DNA of 64,000 bases from contig JBBBDQ010000446.1 in the NCBI GenBank assembly GCA_037127315.1, positions 681,501 through 745,500 of the forward strand, given 5' to 3'. Below are positions 33,840 to 45,534 of this stretch, piece by piece (the stretch's first letter is position 1; every line of letters begins with the position of its first letter). A program made the position numbers and the translations under genes. This DNA is from Ascarosepion bandense (lineage: Eukaryota > Mollusca > Cephalopoda > Sepiida > Sepiidae). Under the pieces are notes generated by a model, which saw nothing but the letters and a program-made list of their open reading frames with translations, made no database searches and was not told the origin of the DNA.

Positions 33840-33929
33840 CTGAAAGCACTAGCGCATATGCTAAACTATAAAAAGCTCGTCAGTAGGCCCAGCATAGAAA
33901 TAAATAAGATATGGGGGCCGCTAAGAAAG
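33840..33929 (+). pseudogene. Penelope-like element scrap, extreme C-terminus
   Basis: The frame from 33840 reads LKALAHMLNYKKLVSRPSIE then INKIWGPLRK. This matches the end of the Penelope coding remnant at 60760-60820 (SAHMLRYKNLLSRPNIDMNT then IWKPVIR). Confidence 0.7.
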
Positions 33930-33986
33930 TAAGAAAGAAAGAAAGAATGTGAGAAAGAAAGGGTCAAGTAGACAAAATGACGGAAT

Positions 33987-34017
<31 letters not shown>

Positions 34018-34057
34018 ATGTGAGAAAGAAAGGGTCAAGTAGACAAAATGACGGAAT

Positions 34058-34088
<31 letters not shown>

Positions 34089-34155
34089 ATGTGAGAAAGA
34101 AAGGGTCAAGTAGACAAAATGACGGAATAGAAAGAAAGAAAGAAAGAAAGCTAAA
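33925..34155. repeat. 71-bp tandem repeat x 3 with (GAAA)n
   Basis: aatgtgag recurs at 33946, 34017 and 34088. Each unit contains agggtcaagtagacaaaatg and acggaatag followed by a (GAAA)n run. Confidence 0.95.
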
Positions 34156-34215
34156 TGACAGTAAAGATTTCAACAGCAATAGTTGCAATAGCAGTAACAA
34201 AAGAGTCAAACAAGA

Positions 34216-37200
34216 TATTTTTGTTTCACTGAATGTGGTTAAGATCTTGGTGTTGCTCAATATTTCGGAATTTTGTTTCACTAAATATTGTAAAGATCTT
34301 GGTGTTGCTCAATATTTCGGAATGCTGTTTCATTAAATGTTGTAAAAATCATGGTGCTACTCAATATTTCTGAATTTTGTTTCGCTATATTTGGTTAAGA
34401 TCTTGGTGTTGCTCCATATTAGTGAATTTTGCTAAATATTTCGGAATGTGTTTCACTGAATGTGGTTAAGATCTTGGTGTTGCTCAATATTTCGAACTTT
34501 TGTTTCACTAAATGTTGTAAAGATCTTGGTGTTGCTCAATATTTGGGAATTTTGTTTCACTAAATGTTGTAATGATCTTAGTGTTGCTCAATATTTCGGA
34601 ATTTTGTTTCGCTAAATGTGATTAAGATCTTGGTGTAGCTCAATATTCCGAAATATTGAGCAACACCAAGATCTTAACCACATTTAGCGAAACACATTCC
34701 GAAATATTGAGCAACACCAAGATCTTAACCAGATTTAGCGAAACAAAATTCCGAAATTTTGAGCAACAGCAATATCTTTACAACATTTAGTGAAACAAAA
34801 TTCCGAAATATTGAGCAACACCAAGATCTTTACTATATTTAATGAAACAACATTCCAAAATATTGAGCAACACCAAGATCTTAACCACATTAACGAAACA
34901 AAATTCAATAATATTGAGCAAAACCAAAATCTTAACCACATATAGCGAAACAAAATTCAGAAATATTGAGCAACACCATGATTTTTACAACATTTAATGA
35001 AACAACATTCCGAAATATTGAGCAACACCAAGATCTTTACCATATTTAGTGAAACAAAATTCCGAAATATTGAGCAACACCAAGATATTAACCACATTTA
35101 CCGAAACAAAATTCCGAAATATTGAGCAACACCAAGATCTTCACAATATTTAGTGAAACAAAATTCTGAAATATTGAGCAACACCAAGACCTTAATCACA
35201 TTTAGCGAAACATAATTCCGAAATATTGAGTAACACCACGATCTTAATAACATTTACCGAAGCAAAATTCCGAAATATTGAGCAACACCAAGATCTTAAC
35301 CACATTCAGTGAAACAAAATTCTGAAATATTGAGCAACACCAAGATCTTAACCACATTTACCGAAACAAAATTCAGTAATATTGAACAACACCAAGATCT
35401 TAACCACATTTACCGAAACAAAATTCCGAAATATTGAGCAACACCAAGATCTTCACAATATTCAGTGAAACAAAATTCCGAAATATTGAGCATCACCAAG
35501 ATCTTAACCACATTTAGCGAAACAAAATTCACTAATATGGAGCAACACCAAGATCTTAACCACATTTAGCGAAACAAAATTCCGAAATATTGAGCAACAC
35601 CAAGATCTTTACTATATTTAATGAAGCAACATTCCAAAATATTGAGCAAAACCAAAATCTTAACCACATATAGCGAAACAAAATTCAGAAATATTGAGCA
35701 ACACCATGATTTTTACAACATCTAATGAAACAACATTCCGAAATATTGAGCAACACCAAGATCTTTACAATATTTAGTGAAACAAAATTCCGAAATATTG
35801 AGCAACACCAAGATCTTAACCACATTCAGTGAAACAAAATTCTGAAATATTGAGCAACACCAAGACCTTAACCACATTTAGCGAAACAAAATTCAGTAAT
35901 ATTGAGCAACACGAAGATCTTAACCACATTTAGCGGAACAAAATTCCGACATATTGAGCAACACCAAGATCTTTACAAAATTTAATGAAACAACATTCCG
36001 AAATATTGAGCAAAACCAAGATCTTTACATTTAGTGAAACAAAATTCCGAAATACTGAGCAACACCAAATCTTTTCAACACTTAGTGAAACAAAATTCAG
36101 AAACTTTGAGCTACACTAACATCCTTACAACATTTTGTGAAACAAAATTCCGAAATATTGAGCAACACCGATATCTTAACCACATTTAGCGAAACAAAAT
36201 TCCGAAATATTGAGCAACAACGAGAATTTAACAACATTTAGCGAAACAAAATTCCGAAATATTGAGCAACACCGATATCTTAACAACATTTAGCGAAACA
36301 AAATTCCGAAATATTGAGCAACAACGAGATCATAACAACATTTAGCGAAACAAAATTCCGAAATATTGAGCAACACCAAAATGTTTACAACATTTAGCGA
36401 AACAAAATTCCGAAATATTGAGCAACACCAAAATGTTTACCACATTTAATGAAACAAAATTCCGAAATATTGAGCAACTCCAAGATCTTAACCACATTTA
36501 ACGAAACAAAATTTCTAAATATTGAGCAACACCAAGATCTTTTAAACATTTAGTGAAACAAAATTCCGAAATATTGAGCAACACCAAGATCTTTATAACA
36601 TTTACTGAAACAAAATTCCGAAATATTGAGCAACACCAAGATCTTAACCACATTTAGCGAAACAAATTTCCGAAATATTCAGCAACACCAAGATCTTTAC
36701 AACATTTAGTGAAACAAAATTCCGAAATATTGAGCACCACCAAACCTTAATCATATTTAGCGAAAAAAATCCGAAATATTGAGCAACACCAAGATCTTTA
36801 CAACAGTTAATGAAACACCTTCTGAAATATTGAGCAACACCAAGACCGTAACCACATTTAGCGAATTAAAATTCCGACATATTGTGCAACACCAAGATCT
36901 TCACAACATTTAGTGAAACAAAATTCCGAAATATTGTGCAACTCCAAGATCTTAACCACATTTAACGAAACAAAATTCCGAAATATTGAGCATCGCCAAG
37001 ATCTTTACATTTAGTGAAAAATTCCGAAATATTGAGCAACACCAAGACCTTTACAACATTTAGTGAAACAAAATTCCGAAATATTGAGCAATACCAAGAC
37101 CTTTACAACATTTAGTGAAACATAATTCCGAAATATTGAGCAACACCAAGATCTTTACGACATTTAGTGAAACAAAATTCCGAAATATTGAGCAAGTTCA

Positions 37201-37875
37201 GGATCTTAATCACATTTAGCTAAACAAAATTCCGAAATATTGAGCAACACCAATATCTTAACCACATTTAGCGAAACAAAATTCCGAAATATTGAGGAAC
37301 ACCAAGATCTTCACCACATTTAGCGAAAGAAAATTCCGAAATATTGAGTAACACCAAGATCTTTACAACATTTAATGAAACAACATTCCGAAATATTGAG
37401 CAAAACCAAGATCTTAACCACATTTAGCGAAACACATTCTGAAATATTGAGCAACACAAAACCTTAACCACATTTAGCGAATTAAAATTCCGACATATTG
37501 AGCAACACCAAGATCTTCACAACATTTAGTGAAACAAAATTCCGAAATATTGAGCAACTCCAAGATCTTAACCACATTTTACGAAACAAAATTCCGAAAT
37601 ATTGAGCAACTCCTAGATCTTAACCACATTTAACGAAACAAAATTCCGAAATATTGAGCAACACCAAGATGTTTACTTTTAGTGAAACTCAATTCCGAAA
37701 TATTGAGCAACACCAAGATCTTTTAAACATTTAGTGAAACAAAATTCCGAAATATTGAGCAACACCAAGATCTTTATAACATTTACTGAAACAAAATTCC
37801 GAAATATTGAGCAACACCAAGATCTTTACAACATATAGTGAAAGAAAATTCAGTAATAATGAGCAAGAGCAAGTT
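34216..37875. repeat. 52-bp satellite array, about 70 copies, with an inversion
   Basis: The unit (minus-type text) aaaattccgaaatattgagc plus aacaccaagatcttaacc and an acatttagcgaaac end repeats every 52 bp (for example 36251 and 36303). From 34216 to about 34648 the units run in the opposite orientation to 34651-37875. The junction gctcaatattccgaaatatt is a palindrome centred near 34649-34650. Many monomers carry small indels. Confidence 0.95.
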
Positions 37876-37879
37876 CATA

Positions 37880-37932
37880 ACCTTCTCCACTTCCTTCTAC
37901 ACTTCCTTCTCCACTTCCTTCTCCACTTCCTC
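37880..37932. repeat. 12-bp tandem repeat, ccacttccttct type
   Basis: Four imperfect copies directly follow the 52-bp satellite. Confidence 0.85.
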
Positions 37933-38255
37933 TCGATTAGAAAAAAACATTGATTTGTTTGCATCTTAAATCATCAGCAAACACATATTTGCGCTCACAT
38001 GAAATATTGATCTAAATCTTGTCTAAGAAGCAAAATATCAGTATTGTTTTAGGTAACAAGATTTGGGATTTGTTTATGTTGATCTCTCCAAAGCACAAAA
38101 AATATCTACTTACCAGCAATGTAAATTTTTTTCTGACTTTAAATAACCTGCAAAATACCTATAAGCTATAGAAAACAAATAAATCATTGAATGAATTACT
38201 GATTATTTACACAGGTATGTCTTTTAAATTTTTTCTGGTATCATTAGCATGGATC
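37933..38255. other. No gene seen
   Basis: Unique AT-rich sequence. Confidence 0.5.
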
Positions 38256-39060
38256 AGGCTTGAATCCTTGAAAGCAAAACACTGCGTCTCCTCGGCTTAT
38301 TTCTCACAACAGACCTCAAGTGGAATGACTATATAGAATGCATAGCTAAATCAGCTGCTAAGAAAATCGGTTCTCTGTGTAGAGCCAGGAAGTTTTTTTC
38401 CGCCTGGAACAATCCGGCACATATATAAATCTAGCACCTGTCTGCGCATTGAATACTGCTGCCATATCTGGTCGGGTGCTCCTGCTATCTACCTAGGTGT
38501 CCTTGACAAAATCTAACGGAGAATCTGTAATGTGATCGATCCCGACTTTGCAGCTAGGATACAGTTCCTTTCTCAACAGCGCAATGTGGCTTCCCTGTGT
38601 CTATTCTACAAATACTTTCACGGCTTCTGCTCCGATGAACTTAGATCACTGGTGCCTACTATATATAAATTTACTCGAGCTACAAGATTAGCAATTAGTT
38701 CCTACCCTTTTATTGTGAAACCAATAAATTGTAAACGCAAATTCTAATCCACCAGCTTCTTTTCTCGCACTTCCCGCCTGTGGAATTCCCTTCCATTTAC
38801 TTGCTTTCCCCGACAGCTATAATCTTCAAGAATTGAAATGTAAAGTCAATAGTCTTCTCTTATCTCTCTAACTTGCATCTTCTCTCTCATGCTCATTTCT
38901 CCGTCCACTCCACTCTCATCAGTATTCTCATCCTTCTCTTACCCAATTCCTGACACCCCCTATAACATGTCACTCTTTCTCATAACTTTCCTGCTATGTA
39001 ACCCACTGCAAACAGTAGCAGTAAAATGCCTTGCTTGGGGCGATATGATTATAAGAAATA
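38256..39060 (+). mobile_element. jockey/CR1-like LINE, RT C-terminus and 3' UTR
   Basis: The 5'-truncated copy starts inside the RT (SMDQA, a stop, then TLRLLGLFLTTDLKWNDYIE and AKKIGSLCRARKFF). It continues through YKYFHGFCSDELRSLVPT (in the 38532-38747 frame) and the usual C-terminal nucleotide landmarks cttcttttctcgcacttccc and cagctataatcttcaagaat. The 3' end is ttgcttggggcgatatgatt. Stops and frameshifts are present. Its tail is the first of a tandem series. Confidence 0.85.
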
Positions 39061-40460
39061 TATTTCTGTACATTTATATTCCAGAGAATGTAAATAAATC
39101 TAAAAGACATACCTGTGTAGCTAATCAGTATTTCATTTACTGACTGATACGTTTTCTACGACTTATCAAGAGACAGGAATTATTATGTAAATTTGAAGTG
39201 GGTGATCAATTTTATATTACAGTCAATGAATAAATTGATCCCTCACTTTATTTCCACAGTCATCCTTCTCTTACCCTCTTCCTGACACCCCCTATAACCT
39301 ATCACTCTTTGTCATACCTTTCCTCTTATGTAAAAATAGTGGCAGTAAAATGCCTTGTTTGGGGCAATATGATTATAAAAATATAATTCTATATAATTAT
39401 AATGTGGTATAAAGTGGGGGATCAATTCTACATTACAATCAGTATATAAACTGATCCCTCGATTTATGACCACAGTAATCCTTCTCTTACCCACTTCCTG
39501 ACACCACCTATAACCTATCACTCTTTCTCATAACTTTTCTCCTATGTAAAAATAGTGGCAGTAAAATGCCTTGTTTGGGGCAATATGATTATAAAAAAAA
39601 TAATTCTATATAATTATAATGTGGTATAAATTGGGGGATCAGTTCTACATTACAATCAGTATATAAACTGATCCCTCGATTTATGACCACAGTAATCCGT
39701 CTCTTACCCACTTCCTGACACGCATTATAACCTGTCATTCTTTCTAATAACTTTTCTCCCATGTAACCCCCTTCAAAACAGTGTCAGTAAGATGCCTTGC
39801 TTGGGGAGATATGATTATTAAAAAAAAATTCTATACTTTTATAAATTGTATATAAAGTGGGGGGGTCAATTCTACATTACAATTGAACCAGACTGGCAAC
39901 TGGGTCCCACCCATTCACAGTCAGGTTAGCCAAATGCAGACGACAATTCTACTCCTGCAGCTTCTTCTCTCGCACTTCCCGCCTGTGGAACTCGCTCCCG
40001 TATTCTTGCTTTCCTGACGGCTACAACCTCCAGAAATTTAAATGCAAAGTCAATACTCATCTACTAACCACTGGACTCTAGCTCTCTCCCCACCCCCGTA
40101 TAACCTTCCCTTTCTCTCCACCTATGTATCTGTCATCGCACCTGCTTTCTCAGCTTTCTATTGTTCCTTTCTAACTAGGTTGTACTCCTCACTCTTTTCT
40201 AATTAATCTTTTTACATTTATGTAACCCCCTGCACATCAGTGGCGTTTCCGCCTAGCTCGGGGTGAAATGATTAAAAAAATATATATATAAATTGATCCC
40301 TCACTTCATGGCCACAGTCAACTTTCTCTTATCCACTTCCTAACACCTCCTATATAACCTGTCACTCTTTCTCATAACTTTCCTCCAATGTAAGCCCCTG
40401 CAAAACAGTGTCAGTAAAATGCCTTGCTTGGGGCGATATGACTATAAAAAAAGAAATTTT
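39061..40460 (+). repeat. Tandem LINE-tail units (about 217 bp) with hairpin spacers
   Basis: The marker cacag(t)...tcc recurs at 39255, 39471, 39688 and, after an insertion, about 40312. Each unit holds a LINE 3' UTR end (ctgacaccccctataacc, gtaaaatgccttgtttgggg) and then a spacer with gtgggggatcaattctacat and gatccctcgatttatgac. That spacer pairs as a hairpin of the type found in the S1 arrays (39196-39247 and 39415-39462 are examples). Confidence 0.85.
39881..40280 (+). mobile_element. jockey/CR1-like LINE 3' end inserted in a tail unit
   Basis: It starts gaaccagactggcaactggg, runs through tcctgcagcttcttctctcg and ctacaacctccagaaattta, and ends ctagctcggggtgaaatgat plus an A run. It splits one 217-bp unit (marker spacing 624 instead of 217, the difference fitting its length). 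Subfamily with the 'cacatcagtggcgtt' tail, as at 42438-42960. Confidence 0.8.
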
Positions 40461-40944
40461 AAAGCCAAAGTTCTTTTTATTATTTAGTTTTTATGCCGTA
40501 AGTAGAGGACCTTGGAAAATTTTTTATCAGTTGTGCAATCTTCGTTACTCTTCGGGAACACTTTCGTACAACGGGATATTATATGGAGCAAGTGATATGA
40601 ATCTGTCCATATAAATTTACTATTCCGAAAGAACGCCGGCATGTTCTCTTAATCAACATGATTGAATGTCAGTTTGTGAGCAGTGTGCAAGAAGAAAGTG
40701 TCGACAATGATTCCGCTAAACGTTGGTTTTCAACGGCCTAATATATTTGAATTAGGCCAAGAAATCTGAGGCAGGAATGTTTGAAGAAGTGTCAGTTAAG
40801 ACAGGACACTAAGAAAATGTAAAATCTATTCTAATCCATAAACTAGCAAAATTTCTTTTTCTTCTTCTTCTTTAATACTACTACTACTACTACTACTAAT
40901 ACTATTCGCAATTCTTCCTCTTGCAAAGCGAATGGTTATTACGA
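40461..40944. other. No gene seen; (CTA)n at 40876-40900
   Basis: AT-rich unique sequence with a triplet microsatellite. Confidence 0.5.
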
Positions 40945-41655
40945 ATTTATGTGCATAAAATTGCTAAATCCGCTGCTATGAAAGTCGGTTCTCTGTGCAG
41001 GGCCTAGAGGTTTTTTTCCGTCTGCATCTATCCTGCACATTTATAAATCTACCATCCGCCCGTGCATTGAATACTGTTGCCATATCTGGTCGGGTACCCC
41101 TGCTATTCTTCTCGGGCTTCTCGACAAGGTACAGCGGAGGGTCTGTAATGTGATCGATACCGACTTAGCAGACCGCTTGCAGTCTCTCTCTCACCGGCGC
41201 GACGTGGCTTCCCTGTGTCTCTTCTATAAATACTTTCACGGCTTCTGCTCCGATGAACTTAGATCACTGGTGCCCACTAGGTTCGAATTTGCACGAGATA
41301 CTAGATTAGCAACTAGATCCCACCCTTTTACAGTGAAACCGATAAAATGCAACCGCAACTTCTACTCCACAGTTTCTTTTCTCGTACTTCCCGACTGTGG
41401 AATTCCCTTCCACATGACTGCTTCCCCGACGACTACAATCTCCAGGAGTTTAAATGTAAGGTCAATAGACACCTCCTAACAAACTAACTCACTTCCATTC
41501 TTTCAAACACTCTTCCCATCCTCCCAACTACCTATCACCCCCCTTCTGACATTTCCTATATTTAACCACTATCTATTTACCTTCCCCTATGTAGCCCCAA
41601 GCGCAATAGTGGCAGTGGAATGCCTTGCTTGGGGTGAAATGATTAAAAAAAATAG
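40945..41655 (+). mobile_element. jockey/CR1-like LINE, RT C-terminus and 3' UTR
   Basis: The copy begins near AKSAAMKVGSLCRA (frame shift within gcctagaggttttttt) and has a clean frame at 41150-41479: MIDTDLADRLQSLSHRRDVA, LCLFYKYFHGFCSDELRSLV and RDTRLATRSHPFTVKPIKCN. It then shifts before RTSRLWNSLP-type coding. The 3' end is tgccttgcttggggtgaaat plus an A run. It is among the best conserved 3' halves in the window. Confidence 0.87.
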
Positions 41656-41695
41656 ATAACACTCTCAGAAATATCATTGAGCACTTATAATATGA

Positions 41696-42078
41696 CTAGC
41701 AGTATATCCCGGCGTTGCTCGGGTGTAATGAAAGCTTTAAAACTAACCCATGTTCCTGGAGCTCAGACTCTTTGGACGTTGGCACGAAAGACTAAAAAGC
41801 AATAGTTGTTTCCAGTTAAAGCGAAACCGTAGAATGAAAGAAAAATGAATGGATGTAAGTCTAATTTTGATTTTTCTGGTATCGATATCAAATAAATTTT
41901 TTCGTCGTAAACTGAATTTTGAAGGCTAAATAAATCCTCTGAGTAAATGGTATCATGGCTGGGACTAAGAACTACAATTATACCTACTTAGAGCCAAACC
42001 CGAAGCAAAAACTAAAATAAAAGGGCTGAAAACAATACAGACATACAGGCAGATAAACAGACACACACACAAACATCT

Positions 42079-42121
<43 letters not shown>

Positions 42122-42437
42122 CGATTTTCTGTACTATTTTAAGAACTGCAACCTTGAAACTTCTGAACATTGTTTCCTATGTCTTTCTCTATGAGTGTAT
42201 CAAATATGATTAAAATCGGACCACTCTATCTATAACCCGATTTTTTCGATTATCGATTTTCGATATTTATCTGGGGTACCTCGACACAAAACCTAGCTAA
42301 GAACACTCGCAGATGCTTATAGTACAACTGTGTAAATTTTCAAGAAAGTCGGCTGAGTCGTTTTGGAGTCTATAGGTAACGGAAACACACACATACACAC
42401 ACACACACACAAAGTTCCATTTATAAATAAGTTTAGA
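41696..42437 (-). mobile_element. HEL (Helitron-like) element, complete ends
   Basis: The CTAG end (plus text CTAGCAGTATATCCCGGCG) is preceded by A, and the TCTAAACTTATTTATAAATG end (minus) is flanked by T on plus. Internal landmarks match 18422-19112, including the AT run at about 42084-42118 and a (CA)n run at about 42386-42411. It lies directly before the truncated start of a LINE. No coding. Confidence 0.7.
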
Positions 42438-42960
42438 TAGGTAGCGACTTGGCGGCTCGACTACAGCCACTTCCTCACCGACGAGATGTGGCCTCTCTTT
42501 GTCTGGTCTATTTATACTTTCATGGCTTCTGCTCCAACAAACTTAAGTCACTGGTGCCTCTGCAACAGACGTTTACTCGTGCAATCAGATTGGCAACTGA
42601 GTTCCACCCATTCACATTTAGATTAACCATATGCAAACGACAATTCTACTCCTGCAGCTTCTTTTCTCGCACTTCCCGCCTGTGGAACTCGCTTCGATAT
42701 TCTTGCTTTCCTGACAGCTACAACCTCCAGGAGTTTAAATGCAAGTTCAATACTCATCTCTTAACCACTTGACTCCAACTCCTTCTTCACCACCTTTGCA
42801 ACTGTCATCACACCTGTATCCCATTCTTCTTTTGCTCTTTTCTAACTGTTTCTTTTTTTCTCTTCACTCTCTTCTACTTAATCTTTTTACTCTTATGTAG
42901 CCCCCTGCACATCAGTGGCGTTACCGCCTTGCTCGGGGTGATACGATTAAAAAAATAATG
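42438..42960 (+). mobile_element. jockey/CR1-like LINE 3' end (second subfamily)
   Basis: The plus frame at 42449-42772 reads LQPLPHRRDVASLCLVYLYF then HGFCSNKLKSLVPLQ. It continues without a break to FFSRTSRLWNSLRYSCFPDS and YNLQEFKCKFNTHLLTT. That gives about 107 open codons covering the true C-terminus. The 3' UTR has cacatcagtggcgttaccgc and cttgctcggggtgatacgat. Confidence 0.88.
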
Positions 42961-43412
42961 ATGTCGTTATTTGTTGCTGTAGGCCTAATAAATAAGTTTT
43001 AGCGACATAGAAAAAAATTGTATGTGCCCAGGTCCAACAGCAAACGCAGAAGAAGTAATAAAAATCTCTGATAAAAAAACGGACAACAATTTTTTTTATC
43101 ATTTTTTCATAAGGCAATAAAGCCACTACGGTTCCTGTCGGTGAAAGAATCTAAGAAAAATGCATGATTAGGAAATAAACAAGCCAATCAAACAAGATTT
43201 AAGCTAGCTAGATAGATAGATAGTGTTATGACCTAACCTTTTTTGTGGAATATTTTAGCTAGAGGTTTCCCTATACGGTTCGAATATTCTTCGTCGCTTG
43301 TGTTATGACCGCAGGTTAAATAGTATATTCTCGGAAAACTTAGTACAAAGGTAAACGCGGACTGGAGAGTACTTCCTCTCACAGCGTCCTGACTCATTCA
43401 TTCACTCACTCT
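42961..43412. other. No gene seen; (TAGA)n at 43203-43222
   Basis: Unique sequence leading into a single multi-hairpin unit. Confidence 0.5.
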
Positions 43413-43580
43413 GTGGCTATTACTCAGAGACTGTATTTACTAGCCTTCCCACGCAGGCCGGATGTGACACATGGTCATTTTATAGTAGGAATTCCCGGCC
43501 ATATAGCCGGGCCAAAAAATGTCTGTCTATTTTTCCCCAGTCGTGGTTCTACCCTTCGGCGGAACCACGACTGGGTTACA
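43413..43580 (+). repeat. Single multi-hairpin unit (type A)
   Basis: It is the same unit as the array at 26690-27812: agccttcccacgcaggccgg, atgtgacacatggtcatttt, cccggccatatagccgggcc and a perfect cccagtcgtggttc/gaaccacgactggg hairpin. It stops just after the main hairpin. The single dispersed copy shows that the unit has moved or been the seed of an array. Confidence 0.85.
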
Positions 43581-44245
43581 CCTCACTCAGATTTGGTAGT
43601 TATATTATAAAGGTGTGGAAGAGTCAATTTGTAGATAGGTCCCTAAATATTTATACAACATACGTCACTCGAGTAAACTTCGCTTGGTATACGTCGCTTC
43701 GTATACCACATGCATTTAAAGTTTCAGTATTATGGATATAATAATGGCCGTAAAGGAGGAAATAAACATAGAAGAATAAACCGTTCTTCCATAACTCACC
43801 CATGTGCAACCCGATGTGTCATGAAATCGACCTTATTGCTCGCGATAATTCACGTGCGAGTGAAGGCGACAGGTGGCGTACCATAGTGTAAGGCTGTAAG
43901 GCTTGCCAGTGTGTTCGTGCTGCGTTACAATTTTTGTACCCTTCCTTGGGATAATATTCATCGCAGACAATGGCCGTGGGACAACTAATCGACAGTTGAA
44001 GCAATAGTGTCTTCGCGTGATGAAAATCTGATGTAATCACGGATGATGAAGTATTTTTCAAGGCAAAGCAAATTTCATCATACACCTCGAAAATAGATTC
44101 ACATTGCACACCATTGCAAATGGATTAGTCTGATGAAGAAATAGAAAACGATTACATCCTGTCACTCTAGTGGGTCTAAAACTGACTGTATGGTGAAAGT
44201 GAGGAAACTAATGTTTCAATTAATTTTCACAAGAGTGTTGTTAGA
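43581..44245. other. No gene supported
   Basis: There is a perfect short hairpin ggtatacg/cgtatacc at 43687-43708. The minus frame 43819-44109 (96 codons) has no recognisable domain and no relatives here. Confidence 0.45.
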
Positions 44246-45068
44246 TACACCATAATTATTAGGCCACCCTAGTGTTAAAAAAAATTGTATTTCATACTAT
44301 TTTTAGTATTTATTGCCAAGTGGACAATTCTAAATGAATATAGAATGATTCTTTTGTTATTATTACTTTGTAAAATTTTACAAGGCAAATAGCGACAATT
44401 TACCCATCGCACCAGTAGATCTGTTATATATATATATGTGCTACCAGCCATAATTATTAAGCCACCTCAGTGTTTTAAAAAATAATGTATTTCATAATAT
44501 TTTTAGTATTTATTGTCAAGTGAATAATTTTAAATGAAAATAGAATGGTTCTTTTGTTAATACTGCACAAAAGCATGTATATTAAATTTATAAATATTTA
44601 TTAATTACCTATATTGCAGTTTCATCAATGAAAGAATGAAGAAAAATTAAGCTGATTCGGAGGAGTTCATCTTTGCATCCTTGTCTTGTAAAATTTTGCA
44701 AAGTAATAATGACAAAAGAACCATTCTATTTTCATTTAGAATTATCCACTTGGCAATAAATACTAAAAATAGTATGAAATACATCATTTATTTTTAAAAA
44801 CTGGAGTGGCCTAATAATCATGGCCTGTAGTGTATATAATTTATATGTACAACTATATATATATATATATATATAAAATTTAACTGGCGCGATGGGTAAA
44901 TTGTCGCTATTTACCTTGTAAAATTTTGCAAAATAATAATAACAAAAGAACTATTCTATTTCATTTAGACTTATCCACTTAGAAATAAATACTAAAAATA
45001 TTATGAAATACATAATTTCTTTTAAAAAAAAACTGGGATTACCTCATAATTATGTCCGGTAGTATACA
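44246..45068. mobile_element. Palindromic tc1-like MITE pair
   Basis: Two left ends (ccataattattaggccaccc near 44250 and gccataattattaagccacc near 44447) face two right ends in reverse (actggagtggcctaataatc near 44800, gggattacctcataattatg near 45035). Subterminal text tttttagtatttattg plus ccaagtgga is also inverted. No transposase is present. The end motif resembles tc1-like inverted repeats. Probably two related insertions, one inside or beside the other. Confidence 0.65.
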
Positions 45069-45530
45069 TACATACGTATTAATAGACTGGGATACATAGA
45101 TAGACAAATACATAATGAATAGAGCGAAATATATATCTGCCCGTTCAGAGATTGTATCTCTGGTACTAATAATAAACCCACTACATATATTGGTTTTACT
45201 GTAACCACACTTTCCCGTAGACTTACCTGTCACATTTTTGGTAACTGTTATCGTTGCTTAGCAAAGTTTTATATCAACACAAGATAAAATCGTCGCTGAT
45301 GGTGAATGTTTTTATGTTAACGTTCTTGTAACTCTCTGAAGATGGCTCATGTGAGCTGAAAGCTTAGAACTAACTTAATAAAAAATTATCCAAATGTTGG
45401 AAAATCTTTGTCTTTATCTTCACCTGAAATTAAAGCCAAAATACGATGTTTAGAACGACTCATGATTAAACATAATAGACATTCATTGTCTCTTATATTT
45501 ACCAGTATATGTTTAGAAACTATATATATA
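45069..45530. other. No gene seen; one hammerhead-like hairpin motif
   Basis: At 45336-45363 the order CTGAAGA, T, GGCTC/GAGCT hairpin, GAAAG resembles the motif in SINE S2. It is followed by text ending tctttgtctttatcttcacc. Otherwise unique. Confidence 0.4.
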
Positions 45531-45534
45531 TGCA

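Noticed and set aside
34216..37875. Regular short repeats that might suggest a CRISPR array
   Set aside because: Units are contiguous with no unique spacers, contain indels, and lie in a eukaryotic, transposon-rich context without cas genes.
43819..44109. 96-codon minus frame
   Set aside because: No recognisable motif, no relatives in the window, and no splice or promoter context. Left unannotated as a gene.
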